Shown piece after piece: positions 8,899 to 16,860 of a stretch of 64,000 nucleotides of DNA. Numbering within the stretch: position 1 is the first letter of the stretch; the number at the start of each line of letters is the position of its first letter. Both the position numbers and the translations under genes were made by a program. The notes below the pieces were generated by a model. It was not told the origin of the DNA. It saw only the letters and a list, made by a program, of their open reading frames with translations, and searched no databases. The stretch comes from Bacteroidaceae bacterium (lineage in GTDB: Bacteria > Bacteroidota > Bacteroidia > Bacteroidales > Bacteroidaceae): the NCBI GenBank assembly GCA_017451695.1, contig JAFTNW010000006.1:62001-126000 (forward strand), in the 5' to 3' direction.

Positions 8899-9339
8899 TT
8901 AGTTATCAATGTCAATTATATTGAACTTCTTGTCAAAAGTGAGCTCAAAACGGTTAGAGAGCTTTACCTCATAGTCGTTTGAGTCGCGCTCGATTTTCAG
9001 AATCTTGGCATCGGGATAGTTTGCTTTAACATAGTTGCTTATGGCAGCGGGAACTATCGCGGCGGGCACCTCGCTATATCGGCAATCGACATCCTTCCAA
9101 GCCCCCTTGCGAGTAAATTCGAGTTTTGAGCCATCGGCAAACACCACCTCGTATGAATGCTCCAGGAAATCGCGCTCTTCCTTTGCATAGGAGATTTTGA
9201 GCCCCGAAAAATGTGTATCGATAAAATTCTGTGCCACAGCTGGAAGCATGCCCTTGTTGATAATCTTGTCGTTATCGGCTCTGGCTGTTAAAACACTCAA
9301 TGAAAGAATCGCTGCAAATACAAATAAAATCTTTTTCAT
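8899..9339 (-). CDS. PepSY-like (DUF2874) secreted protein
   Basis: A 146-residue protein with a cleavable signal peptide (about residues 1-21, ending in TARA) and two PepSY-like repeats. The first contains FIDTHFSGLKISYAKEE, the second YVKANYPDAKILKIERD, matching the turn motif in its neighbour. It has no lipobox, so it should be free in the periplasm or bound by a partner, while the downstream paralogue is a lipoprotein. The pair lies directly after a histidine kinase/response regulator operon and may be its target or sensor accessory. That link is inference from position only. Confidence 0.8.
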   Translation of the reverse strand: MKKILFVFAAILSLSVLTARADNDKIINKGMLPAVAQNFIDTHFSGLKISYAKEERDFLEHSYEVVFADGSKLEFTRKGAWKDVDCRYSEVPAAIVPAAISNYVKANYPDAKILKIERDSNDYEVKLSNRFELTFDKKFNIIDIDN

Positions 9340-9357
9340 AATTTCAATTTTTAATCG

Positions 9358-9402
9358 GTTTACACTCTACTTTAACAAGCGAAAGAGATATTATGTTTAC
9401 AC
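9358..9402 (-). promoter_or_regulatory. Repeated GTGTAAAC sites upstream of the PepSY-like genes
   Basis: The 8-mer GTGTAAAC occurs twice on the minus strand, at 9395-9402 and 9358-9365, with a related TTGTTAAAG between them, all within 65 bases of the PepSY-like start codon. Direct repeats of this size are typical binding sites for OmpR-type regulators, and such a regulator is encoded at 10810-11490. No binding data can be drawn from the sequence. Confidence 0.35.
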
Positions 9403-9513
9403 CCTTTCTGCATTATTTCTGATGCAAAGATTATACACAATTCTGAAATGAAATTGAAATAAAAAGGAAAATGAGAAAATCTTCTGTTTTTAACATTTGT
9501 TCACATGTAAAAC

Positions 9514-9546
9514 ATTAAAGGCAGGCCGTAAAAGCCTGCCTTTAAT
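9514..9546 (-). terminator. Terminator of the two-component operon
   Basis: ATTAAAGGCAGGC at 9514-9526 pairs perfectly with GCCTGCCTTTAAT at 9534-9546, a 13-bp stem with a 7-base loop, 5 bases after the histidine kinase stop codon. It should end the transcript coming from 11490. Confidence 0.8.
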
Positions 9547-9550
9547 GAAT

Positions 9551-10810
9551 CTACGACACTGTAAATATGTGCCTTCCCGCCTCAAAGGAGTAGTTGACCT
9601 CCATTTTATAACTGCGGGCAATGGAACCCACAAGAGCAAGCCCAAGCCCCGTGCAACCGGTTTTACCTTGTTTATAGAACCTATGGAATAGGCGTGCGGA
9701 ATCCAACGGTTCGCTACCGCTGTTGGTGAAATATAGTTTGTCACCAATGGTGTAGATTGATATTTTACCGCCATCGGACGAATGAAGGAAGGCATTTTTC
9801 AACAGATTGGTTACAAAAACCGAGGCAAGTTCCTCGTTCATGCGCAGTGTAAAGCTCTGTGGCAAATCCACGGAGCACTCAATTCCACGCCCTGCGTATA
9901 TCTCGGAATACGTTTCGGCCTCGTCCCTGATGAGTGCTGCAATATTCACGTCGGTTACGTCGGGGAACTGCCCGTTATCAATCTTGGCCAGCAACAGCAA
10001 TGTGCGGTTTATGCGCACCAAACGGCGCAACGCCTGTTGCATTTTATTCAGTTCGGCAGCCTGTTCGTCGCTCAACGCAGTATTGTCGAGCAACCACTCT
10101 ATGCGGTTACCAAGCACGGCAAGCGGTGTCTGCAATTCGTGCGAGGCATTACCTATGAACTGTTTCTGCTGCTCAAAATAGCTCTCGGCACGGGTAATGG
10201 TATCTCTTACCGAATCTATAAGACTGCGGAACTCCACCACCGATGGCGATGGCGGGAAATTCTCCACCCCGCGACCCGGGACATACCGCCCAAGCCAACC
10301 AAGCAAGCTGTATAGCGGCTGCATACTGCGGTGGAACACAAATATTGTGGCAAGGAATATTGTGAGTACAACTGCCACAAAAAGTACCAAAATGTGCCAA
10401 AAGACCGAGGATAGGAGGTCCTCGCGTTCAAAAGTGGGCATTGTTACCTGCAGGCGGTACATGGCGCCATGAGTATCGGCAAAACAGGCGGTGAGCACAC
10501 GCGCCGGTTCGGTCTCCTTTTTCTCATGAATATAGACAAGGGAGTCGCGGTATTGCATGGAGGGGAGAACACCTGCATCGTGCCCAAGAAAATCCAAAGT
10601 GTAGCTGTTATTTGAGCCATCGCCCACCGCCGGCAGCTCCTTGCCCGCAAGCGTGCGACGTATTATAAGCTCGGCATAATCCTCCAAACTATCATCGGTT
10701 TCGTCATTTATTTCCTCTATCATTGTATAATAGAATACCACCGACCAGAGAGCCAAAATGGGCAAAAGGGCCACAGCCAAACGCAACAGAACGGTATTAA
10801 GCAGTTTCAT
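9551..10810 (-). CDS. Sensor histidine kinase of an OmpR-type two-component system
   Basis: A 419-residue membrane kinase with a membrane segment at about residues 8-28, a periplasmic region of about 105 residues, a second membrane segment at about 135-160, then a HAMP-like linker. The phospho-acceptor box is FIGNASHELQTPL with His224. The ATPase domain shows the N box (NLLKNAFLHS) and the glycine box (CTGLGLALV). The frame opens at 10825, but I chose the ATG at 10810 because it forms a TAATG overlap with the stop of the response regulator gene. The stimulus is unknown. The neighbouring PepSY-like proteins are candidates for its output or for ligand sensing. Confidence 0.92.
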   Translation of the reverse strand: MKLLNTVLLRLAVALLPILALWSVVFYYTMIEEINDETDDSLEDYAELIIRRTLAGKELPAVGDGSNNSYTLDFLGHDAGVLPSMQYRDSLVYIHEKKETEPARVLTACFADTHGAMYRLQVTMPTFEREDLLSSVFWHILVLFVAVVLTIFLATIFVFHRSMQPLYSLLGWLGRYVPGRGVENFPPSPSVVEFRSLIDSVRDTITRAESYFEQQKQFIGNASHELQTPLAVLGNRIEWLLDNTALSDEQAAELNKMQQALRRLVRINRTLLLLAKIDNGQFPDVTDVNIAALIRDEAETYSEIYAGRGIECSVDLPQSFTLRMNEELASVFVTNLLKNAFLHSSDGGKISIYTIGDKLYFTNSGSEPLDSARLFHRFYKQGKTGCTGLGLALVGSIARSYKMEVNYSFEAGRHIFTVS

Positions 10811-11490
10811 TATTCCGACTCGCAAAATTTATAACCAAAACCATAGACAGCCTTTACATTGTATGTGGCACCCGCCTCGGTTAATCTTTTTCTCAAATTC
10901 TTAATCTGCGCATAGACAAATTGGAAATTGTCGGCAGCATCTATGTGGTCGCCCCAGACCGCCTCGGCAAGCACTGCCTTATCCACAATGTGGTTGGGGC
11001 GCTGCATAAAATAGAGCAATATATCGAACTCCTTTTTCAACAGAGGCACATCGCTACCGGCCACCGATACCCTGCGACTATCTATGTTAAGTTCAATGTT
11101 GCCGGCAGACATCTGTTTCGATACGGCAGCACTGCCCCTGCGCAACACACTTTTTATGCGTGCCGACAGCTCCGCCATATAAAAGGGCTTGGCAAGATAG
11201 TCATCGGCACCAAGGTCGAGCCCTGCCACCTTGTCGTCGATGGAATCGCGGGCCGAGATAATGATTACCCTGTCGCCCTTGTCGAGCGATTTTATATGCT
11301 CAAGCAGTTTAAGACCGTTACCATCGGGCAACATAATATCAAGCAGGATGCAATCGTAGCTGTAACCCGCAATTTTATCCTCGGCATCGAAAAATGTGGC
11401 GGCACTCTCCACCACATAGCCCTCGCTGCGCAGCGCGCGGCACATAATCTCGCTCAACGAGGCATCGTCTTCTATTATAAGCAGTTTCAT
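10810..11490 (-). CDS. OmpR/PhoB-family response regulator
   Basis: A 226-residue regulator with an N-terminal receiver domain (acidic pocket D8-D9, phospho-acceptor D51, S79 and K101) and a C-terminal winged-helix DNA-binding domain (about residues 130-225, ending GFGYKF). It is the first gene of the operon and its stop overlaps the kinase start, so the two are translationally coupled. Candidate targets are the PepSY-like genes just downstream, whose upstream region carries repeated GTGTAAAC sites. Confidence 0.94.
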   Translation of the reverse strand: MKLLIIEDDASLSEIMCRALRSEGYVVESAATFFDAEDKIAGYSYDCILLDIMLPDGNGLKLLEHIKSLDKGDRVIIISARDSIDDKVAGLDLGADDYLAKPFYMAELSARIKSVLRRGSAAVSKQMSAGNIELNIDSRRVSVAGSDVPLLKKEFDILLYFMQRPNHIVDKAVLAEAVWGDHIDAADNFQFVYAQIKNLRKRLTEAGATYNVKAVYGFGYKFCESE

Positions 11491-11509
11491 AGTAAAAATG
11501 TATTTGCCG

Positions 11510-11517
11510 CAAACATA
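11510..11517 (-). promoter_or_regulatory. Promoter -7 box of the two-component operon
   Basis: TATGTTTG on the minus strand matches the Bacteroidota TAnnTTTG box exactly, 19 bases before the response regulator start codon. No clear -33 TTG was seen. Confidence 0.5.
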
Positions 11518-11557
11518 CTACTCAATTTTGAAAAGAACTTGAAATTCGGCAAAGAAA

Positions 11558-13717
11558 TCAAAGGCTGCCGTAGTGTTCCACAAGGTCGAAATCGAGCTGC
11601 TTACGGTCGAGGTTGGCACGGGCTATACGCACGCGCAAAGCGTCGCCAATGGTGTAACGCCCATGCTTGCGACGGCCCACAAGGCAGTAATTGGCATCAT
11701 CGAACTCATAGTAATCGTCTTGCAGGGTGCGTATGGGAATCATACCCTCGCACTTGTTCTCGTTTATCTCGGCATATATACCCCACTCGGTAACGCCGCT
11801 TATCACAGCGTCGAACTCCTCGCCTATGTGCTCGCTCATAAACTCCACCTGCTTATATTTGATGCTTGCACGCTCGGCATTTGCTGCCACCTGCTCTTGC
11901 GCCGAGCAGTGATCGCAGAAATCCTCGTACTTTGGCAGGCTCACCGAACGGGAGCCCTGCAACAGATAGCGTGTGAGCAGACGATGGACAAGAAGGTCGG
12001 GGTAGCGGCGTATGGGCGATGTAAAATGCGTATAGTAACGGAAGGCAAGGCCGTAGTGGCCTATATTCTCGGTGGAGTAACGCGCCTTCTGCATTGTGCG
12101 CACAGATATCTGCTCAATAACATTCTGCTCCTTGGTACCATGCACCTCTTTCAAAAGGTTGTTCATTGCCGCAGCCGATGTGGTGCGCCCCGAGCCACTA
12201 CGCATCTTGTAGCCCAGCTTGCTCACAAATTTAGAGAGCATGGCAAGTTTTTCGGGGTCGGGTTGGTCGTGTATGCGATAAACAAAAGTCTTTGGTGTGT
12301 TACCCGGAGCACGACGGCCTATCTTTTCGGCCACCGTGCGGTTGGCAAGCAGCATAAATTCCTCAATGAGTTGATGCGATTCGTTGCTCTCGCTGAAATA
12401 TACCGACAGAGGCTTGCCCGTATCGTCGAGGCGGAAGTGCACCTCGGCCTGCTGGAAATCTATTGCACCCGCGGCAAAGCGCTTGGTACGCATAATCTGC
12501 GCAAGCGAATTGAGCAGAGAAATCTCCTTGTAAAACTCTCCCTCGCCTTTTTCTATTATCTGCTGCACCTCGTCGTAGCAGAAACGGCGGTCGCTGTTTA
12601 TCACCGAACGGCATATACGGTAATCCTTTACCTCGGCCTTATCGTTCATGGTAAAAATCACCGAATAGGTGAGCTTATCCTCGTTGGGGCGCAGCGAGCA
12701 GAGGAAATTACAGAGCCTCTCAGGCAGCATGGGGATTGTTCTATCGACCAAATATATCGATGTGGCACGCTTGAATGCTTCTTTATCTATTGTGCCGCCC
12801 TCGGTAACATAGAACGACACATCGGCTATGTGAACACCAACCTCCCACAAGCCATCGGAGAGGGGGCGCACCGACAAAGCATCGTCAAAATCCTTGGCAT
12901 CATCGGGGTCTATGGTAAATGTCGTAACCTTGCGGAAATCCTCGCGTGCAGCAATCTCCTCGGGGGTGATACCCACTGCAAGCCTCTCGGCTGCCTGCTC
13001 CACGGCAGCAGGGTATGTATAGGGCAGGCCGAATTCGGCGAGAATGGCATTCATCTCGGTATCGTTCTCACCCGCCTTGCCCAGAATATCCAGCACTTTG
13101 CCCACAGGATTCTTGCTCTCGGCAGGCCATTCGAGCAGTTTCACCACCGCCTTATCGCCATTCTTGCCACCCTTTAACAGGTCCTTGGGAATGAATATAT
13201 CGCACGGCATCAGACGGCTCTCGGTGAGCAGGAAGGCATAGTGCTTTTCCACGTGCAACTCGCCCACAAAGGTATCGTGCGCACGCTTTAATACTTCTAC
13301 AACCTCACCCTCGCGGCCACGCCCGCGACGCTTTGCAAAGAGTGCAAGGCGCACATAATCGTCGGTGAGTGCATGGCCCGAATTGCGTTCCGACACAATT
13401 ACCGGCTCGCTATCATCATCGGGATAAAACAGATTATAACCATTATTATTACGCTGGAACGTACCCAGCATGGAGGAACTGCTGTTAGCAAGCTGGTAAC
13501 GACGGAAAGCGGGCTCCACAAGATAGCCATCGAACACCAAATCGTCGAGGATGCTCACACACAGCGTGCGTGCCGACGATGACGTGAGGGCAAGTTCCTT
13601 GAAAATCTCCTTTGTACTAATCTGTTCACCATCGTGCCTATTGAAGAACTCCACAAGCATATCCACAAGCACGCGCTTGTTCATGCGCCCCTTTGATTTT
13701 CCGCCTTTCTTTGCCAT
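11558..13717 (-). CDS. rnr: Ribonuclease R
   Basis: A 719-residue 3'-5' exoribonuclease of the RNB family. It has an N-terminal helical region, cold-shock-like RNA-binding domains (about residues 75-215), the RNB catalytic domain starting near residue 255 with the metal-binding cluster DPDDAKDFDDAL, and a C-terminal S1 domain (about residues 625-710). It degrades structured RNA. The frame opens at 13780, but the ATG at 13717 begins the expected basic N-terminus MAKKGGKSKGRMNKR and the extra upstream residues look untranslated. It stands between the two-component operon and a small hypothetical gene on the same strand. Confidence 0.95.
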   Translation of the reverse strand: MAKKGGKSKGRMNKRVLVDMLVEFFNRHDGEQISTKEIFKELALTSSSARTLCVSILDDLVFDGYLVEPAFRRYQLANSSSSMLGTFQRNNNGYNLFYPDDDSEPVIVSERNSGHALTDDYVRLALFAKRRGRGREGEVVEVLKRAHDTFVGELHVEKHYAFLLTESRLMPCDIFIPKDLLKGGKNGDKAVVKLLEWPAESKNPVGKVLDILGKAGENDTEMNAILAEFGLPYTYPAAVEQAAERLAVGITPEEIAAREDFRKVTTFTIDPDDAKDFDDALSVRPLSDGLWEVGVHIADVSFYVTEGGTIDKEAFKRATSIYLVDRTIPMLPERLCNFLCSLRPNEDKLTYSVIFTMNDKAEVKDYRICRSVINSDRRFCYDEVQQIIEKGEGEFYKEISLLNSLAQIMRTKRFAAGAIDFQQAEVHFRLDDTGKPLSVYFSESNESHQLIEEFMLLANRTVAEKIGRRAPGNTPKTFVYRIHDQPDPEKLAMLSKFVSKLGYKMRSGSGRTTSAAAMNNLLKEVHGTKEQNVIEQISVRTMQKARYSTENIGHYGLAFRYYTHFTSPIRRYPDLLVHRLLTRYLLQGSRSVSLPKYEDFCDHCSAQEQVAANAERASIKYKQVEFMSEHIGEEFDAVISGVTEWGIYAEINENKCEGMIPIRTLQDDYYEFDDANYCLVGRRKHGRYTIGDALRVRIARANLDRKQLDFDLVEHYGSL

Positions 13718-13856
13718 AATTCCTTTATTTATAGTTGTAAATAACCCGCTTGCACTGCGCTTATAAACAGCATAAGCCATGCAATGTGCTAAATTACTAA
13801 TAAAAAAAGATTATACAAGCTACAAGAGGAAAAAGCTGTGAATTTGAAATATTAAA

Positions 13857-14204
13857 CTATGTGAAATTACGGCGGACAATATCGGCAACCACCCTGCTGC
13901 GCTCGCGCGAATCACTCTTATAAATAACCCCTATGCAATCGGCCCCCACAAGCGCAGGCACATGCTTGGAAAGCTTGCCCACCGACAGTGCCGACAAATC
14001 CTTTGTGGCACCACAATAGATGAGTTCGTATGTAAAGCGCATACGCAAAAGGTCAAATGCACGGCGGGCAAAAAGAAAAACCGCTCCCTCGTCGGGGAAA
14101 GCATCTTCAACACCGTTTACCTTGTCAAACGAGAAAAGGGTAAAGCTATATCTGTACCCCGATGCCCCAAAAACCGAGAGGAGCGATTTTAATTTTTTAA
14201 GCAT
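13857..14204 (-). CDS. Small hypothetical protein with a degenerate GIY-YIG-like fold
   Basis: A 115-residue protein with no confident family. From the ATG at 14204 it starts MLKKLKSLL and contains GAVFLFARR (about residues 40-48) and YELIYCGATKDLS (about 60-72). These resemble the GVY and YIG strands of the GIY-YIG nuclease fold seen in small conserved Bacteroidales proteins. The catalytic Tyr/Arg/Glu set is not clearly kept, so activity is doubtful. A perfect -7 promoter box lies 23 bases upstream. The frame extends upstream to 14336, but that region overlaps the promoter. Confidence 0.55.
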   Translation of the reverse strand: MLKKLKSLLSVFGASGYRYSFTLFSFDKVNGVEDAFPDEGAVFLFARRAFDLLRMRFTYELIYCGATKDLSALSVGKLSKHVPALVGADCIGVIYKSDSRERSRVVADIVRRNFT

Positions 14205-14226
14205 ATATGAATGATAATGACAAGCG

Positions 14227-14234
14227 CAAAGATA
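14227..14234 (-). promoter_or_regulatory. Promoter -7 box of the GIY-YIG-like gene
   Basis: TATCTTTG on the minus strand is an exact TAnnTTTG match, 22 bases before the ATG at 14204. This supports the shorter start, since the longer frame would begin upstream of the promoter. Confidence 0.5.
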
Positions 14235-14329
14235 GCCAACGACACATGGGAGAAGGTTGCTATATTGCCAAAAACAGATTTCACAATGCCACACATAAGA
14301 GCCACACATGGTAAAATCGCATCGTGCGC

Positions 14330-14360
14330 TTTGCATTTAGCCCGTTTGTTCGTATCTTCG
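14330..14360 (+). promoter_or_regulatory. Promoter of the epimerase/PAP2 pair
   Basis: TTTG at 14330-14333 and TATCTTCG at 14353-14360 are 19 bases apart, fitting the Bacteroidota TTTG/TAnnTTTG promoter apart from one base in the -7 box. The -7 box ends 25 bases before the epimerase ATG. Confidence 0.55.
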
Positions 14361-14385
14361 CACACACAAATATTGCAAACAGAGA

Positions 14386-15399
14386 ATGAGCAAAAAAAAG
14401 ATACTCGTAACAGGAGCAAGCGGCTTTATCGGCAGTTTCATAGTGGAGCAGGGAATAGCTGCGGGCTACGAGGTTTGGGCCGGAATAAGGGCGGGTAGCA
14501 GCCGCAAGTTCCTGCAACACCCCGAAACACGATTCATAGAACTCAACATAAACAACACAAAGATACTGCAAGAGCAGATTGATGAGTTCAAAAAAGAGAA
14601 CGGCGCGTGGGACTATGTGATACACGCCGCAGGCGTTACAAAATGTATCGATAAAAAGGAGTTTTTGCGAATAAACTGCGAAGGCACAAAGAACCTTGTA
14701 GAGGCAATGAAAAGTGCCGAAATCGCACCCAAGAAACTAATATACCTGAGCTCGCTAAGCATATTCGGCCCGGTGAGGGAAGAGGAGCCGCACACCCCAA
14801 TCGCGGAGAGCGACCAGGCCATCCCCAATACCGCATACGGCCATAGCAAACTGATGGCCGAGGCATACATAAAGCATTGCGGAGTGCCATACATAATTCT
14901 GCGCCCCACAGGCGTATATGGCCCGCGCGAGCGCGACTACTACCAAATGGCAGTGAGCATAAAAAAACATATAGATTTTGCCGTGGGATACAAAAAGCAG
15001 ACCATTACATTCATCTATGTGAAAGACCTTGTAAAAGCAATATTCCTTGCCGTGGAGAGCCCTATTATCAACCGTTGCTATTTTGTGAGCGAGCCACGCG
15101 GATACAGCAGCCGCAGTTTCAGCAACTACATACAGGAGAGCATGGGCATAAAAAGAGTTCTGCACATAACCGCGCCCCTGTTTGTGCTCAAAGCAATATC
15201 ATCGGTCTGCGAACTTATTGCCTGCATAACAAAAAAGCCGGCTACGCTTAACAGCGACAAATACAACATAATGAAACAGCGCAATTGGCTGTGCGACACC
15301 ACGCCCATAGAGGAGGAACTTGGTTTCAAAGCCGGCTACGACCTGCGCAAAGGAACAGAAGAGACAATACAATGGTACATACAAGAGAAATGGTTATAG
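14386..15399 (+). CDS. NAD-dependent epimerase/dehydratase, ceramide-reductase-like
   Basis: A 337-residue extended short-chain dehydrogenase. The Rossmann motif GASGFIG is at residues 10-16, YGHSK carries the catalytic Tyr/Lys pair near residue 151, and a C-terminal substrate domain follows. The sequence and its partner recall the bacterial CerR branch, the reductase of sphingolipid synthesis described in Caulobacter and Bacteroides, rather than nucleotide-sugar epimerases. The next gene overlaps it and encodes a PAP2-type enzyme that could transfer a phospho-head group to ceramide. The family call is firm; the sphingolipid role is inference. No serine palmitoyltransferase gene is in the window. 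Alternative: a sugar epimerase for surface glycans. Confidence 0.75.
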   Translation: MSKKKILVTGASGFIGSFIVEQGIAAGYEVWAGIRAGSSRKFLQHPETRFIELNINNTKILQEQIDEFKKENGAWDYVIHAAGVTKCIDKKEFLRINCEGTKNLVEAMKSAEIAPKKLIYLSSLSIFGPVREEEPHTPIAESDQAIPNTAYGHSKLMAEAYIKHCGVPYIILRPTGVYGPRERDYYQMAVSIKKHIDFAVGYKKQTITFIYVKDLVKAIFLAVESPIINRCYFVSEPRGYSSRSFSNYIQESMGIKRVLHITAPLFVLKAISSVCELIACITKKPATLNSDKYNIMKQRNWLCDTTPIEEELGFKAGYDLRKGTEETIQWYIQEKWL

Positions 15400-16340
15400 A
15401 TTTTTTCAAGAGAGAGGAAGGAAAGACACAGTTCCTCGCGGTGGAGAGCCTCAACCTCATATACAACCTGCTCACCACCCTGCTCATCATCATATTCTTC
15501 AACCGCCTGCAAGACCCGCAGGAGATGCTCATGGGACGCTTCTTTATAGCCGCAGGCACATTTGCGGTTATATACATATATACGCTCTACCCATCGCCCC
15601 TCACACGATTCCTGCGCATAGCATCGCAGATGGCGTTGCTCGCCTATTGGTACCCCGACACATTCGAGTTCAACCGCATATTTCCCAACCTCGACCACCT
15701 CTTTGCCACCGCAGAGTTCTCATTCTTTGGTTGCCAACCCGCCATACTGTTTGAGCAAGTATGCAGCCACCCCCTGTGGCGCGAGGCTTTCAACATGGGC
15801 TATTGGGCATATTACCCCATGATATTCACCGTTGTTATATGGTATTTTTTTAAGCAGGCACGCGATGTGGAACGCTGCACATTCATCATAATGGCATCGT
15901 TCTTCATATACTATTTTATATATATATTTATTCCCGTGGCAGGGCCGCAATTCTATTTCCCGGCGATTGGCGATGCTGCTGCCGCCGCAGGCCCCTACCC
16001 CGCGATAGGCGACTACTTTAATCTGCACCCCGAAATAACCATACCGCAAGCCGACAAGGGTGGCCTCTTTACCTCGCTGGTAAATATGGCACAAGCATCG
16101 GGCGAACGCCCCACGGCAGCTTTCCCCAGCTCGCACATAGGAATGTCCACCATACTCATGTTGCTTGCCTTGCGCAGCAAAAAGATGCTTATGTTCACAC
16201 TGCTGCCCTTCTATCTGTTGCTATGCTGTGCAACGGTATATATAAAGGCACACTACCTTATCGACGGCATTGCAGGCGTGGCAAGCGGCGTAGCTATATA
16301 TGCGCTGACAACATATTTGTATAAGAAAACTGTGAGATAA
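15372..16340 (+). CDS. PAP2-superfamily / inositolphosphotransferase-like membrane protein
   Basis: A 322-residue protein with about six membrane helices. The last third carries the PAP2 motifs: AAFPSSHIGMS (about residues 238-248) and KAHYLIDGIAG (about 290-300), which supply the two catalytic histidines and the aspartate. The classical first motif KxxxxxxRP is absent; instead there is IPVAGPQFYFP, as in the inositol-phosphorylceramide-synthase-like branch. It overlaps the epimerase by 28 bases from the ATG at 15372, or by 10 from an alternative ATG at 15390, so the two are probably co-translated. A likely job is moving a phospho-alcohol head group between lipids at the membrane surface. The substrate is unknown. 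Confidence 0.75.
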   Translation: MVHTREMVIDFFKREEGKTQFLAVESLNLIYNLLTTLLIIIFFNRLQDPQEMLMGRFFIAAGTFAVIYIYTLYPSPLTRFLRIASQMALLAYWYPDTFEFNRIFPNLDHLFATAEFSFFGCQPAILFEQVCSHPLWREAFNMGYWAYYPMIFTVVIWYFFKQARDVERCTFIIMASFFIYYFIYIFIPVAGPQFYFPAIGDAAAAAGPYPAIGDYFNLHPEITIPQADKGGLFTSLVNMAQASGERPTAAFPSSHIGMSTILMLLALRSKKMLMFTLLPFYLLLCCATVYIKAHYLIDGIAGVASGVAIYALTTYLYKKTVR

Positions 16341-16362
16341 AATAACGCAAAAGGGACACAGA

Positions 16363-16854
16363 TTACATTCCCTCAATAAGTACCACATTGCCTGCGGCAA
16401 GCGAAGCGGGCACATCAATCACACGCTGGTTGCTACTGCCACGGAAACGCAGTTGCTCATCTTTTAAAGCCTCAACGAAAGGGCCATCCACAAGCACATC
16501 GATATGTTCCAAAAGCCCCTTTTGAACGGGATTTTTCAGTAGATTTTCAAAAAGGAAACCGGTAAAGCACCAGATATTTTTAGAACTCTTTTGCTTAATG
16601 GCAATGGCAAGTTCTGTGAAGCCTTGTGCCTGAGCCATAGGGTCGCCACCGCTGAAAGTAACATCGGCAAAAGGGTCGGCAAGGATTACATCAAGAATTT
16701 CGGCCGTCTGCATGACACGGCCGTTGGCAATATCCCACGACTGTGGGTTGTGGCAGCCCGGGCAACGATTTGGGCAACCGGCACAATAGACCGAGGTGCG
16801 GAACCCCGGCCCATCTACGGTTGTATCTTCCAAAATATCGAGGATATATAACAT
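16363..16854 (-). CDS. nrdG: Anaerobic ribonucleotide reductase activase (radical SAM)
   Basis: A 163-residue radical SAM enzyme. The [4Fe-4S] motif is the canonical CxxxCxxC at C27, C31 and C34 (CPNRCPGC), followed by the activase signature HNPQSWD, and TFSGGDP supports SAM binding. NrdG makes the glycyl radical on NrdD. It follows nrdD after 6 bases on the same strand and should share its riboswitch-controlled transcript. Its 3' end faces the PAP2 gene, with only 22 bases between them. Confidence 0.95.
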   Translation of the reverse strand: MLYILDILEDTTVDGPGFRTSVYCAGCPNRCPGCHNPQSWDIANGRVMQTAEILDVILADPFADVTFSGGDPMAQAQGFTELAIAIKQKSSKNIWCFTGFLFENLLKNPVQKGLLEHIDVLVDGPFVEALKDEQLRFRGSSNQRVIDVPASLAAGNVVLIEGM

Positions 16855-16860
16855 TTTGAA

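Noticed and set aside
11573..13177. A 534-codon open frame opposite RNase R
   Set aside because: Same reason: complete antisense overlap with an intact RNB enzyme, low-complexity His/Cys-rich product, no promoter.
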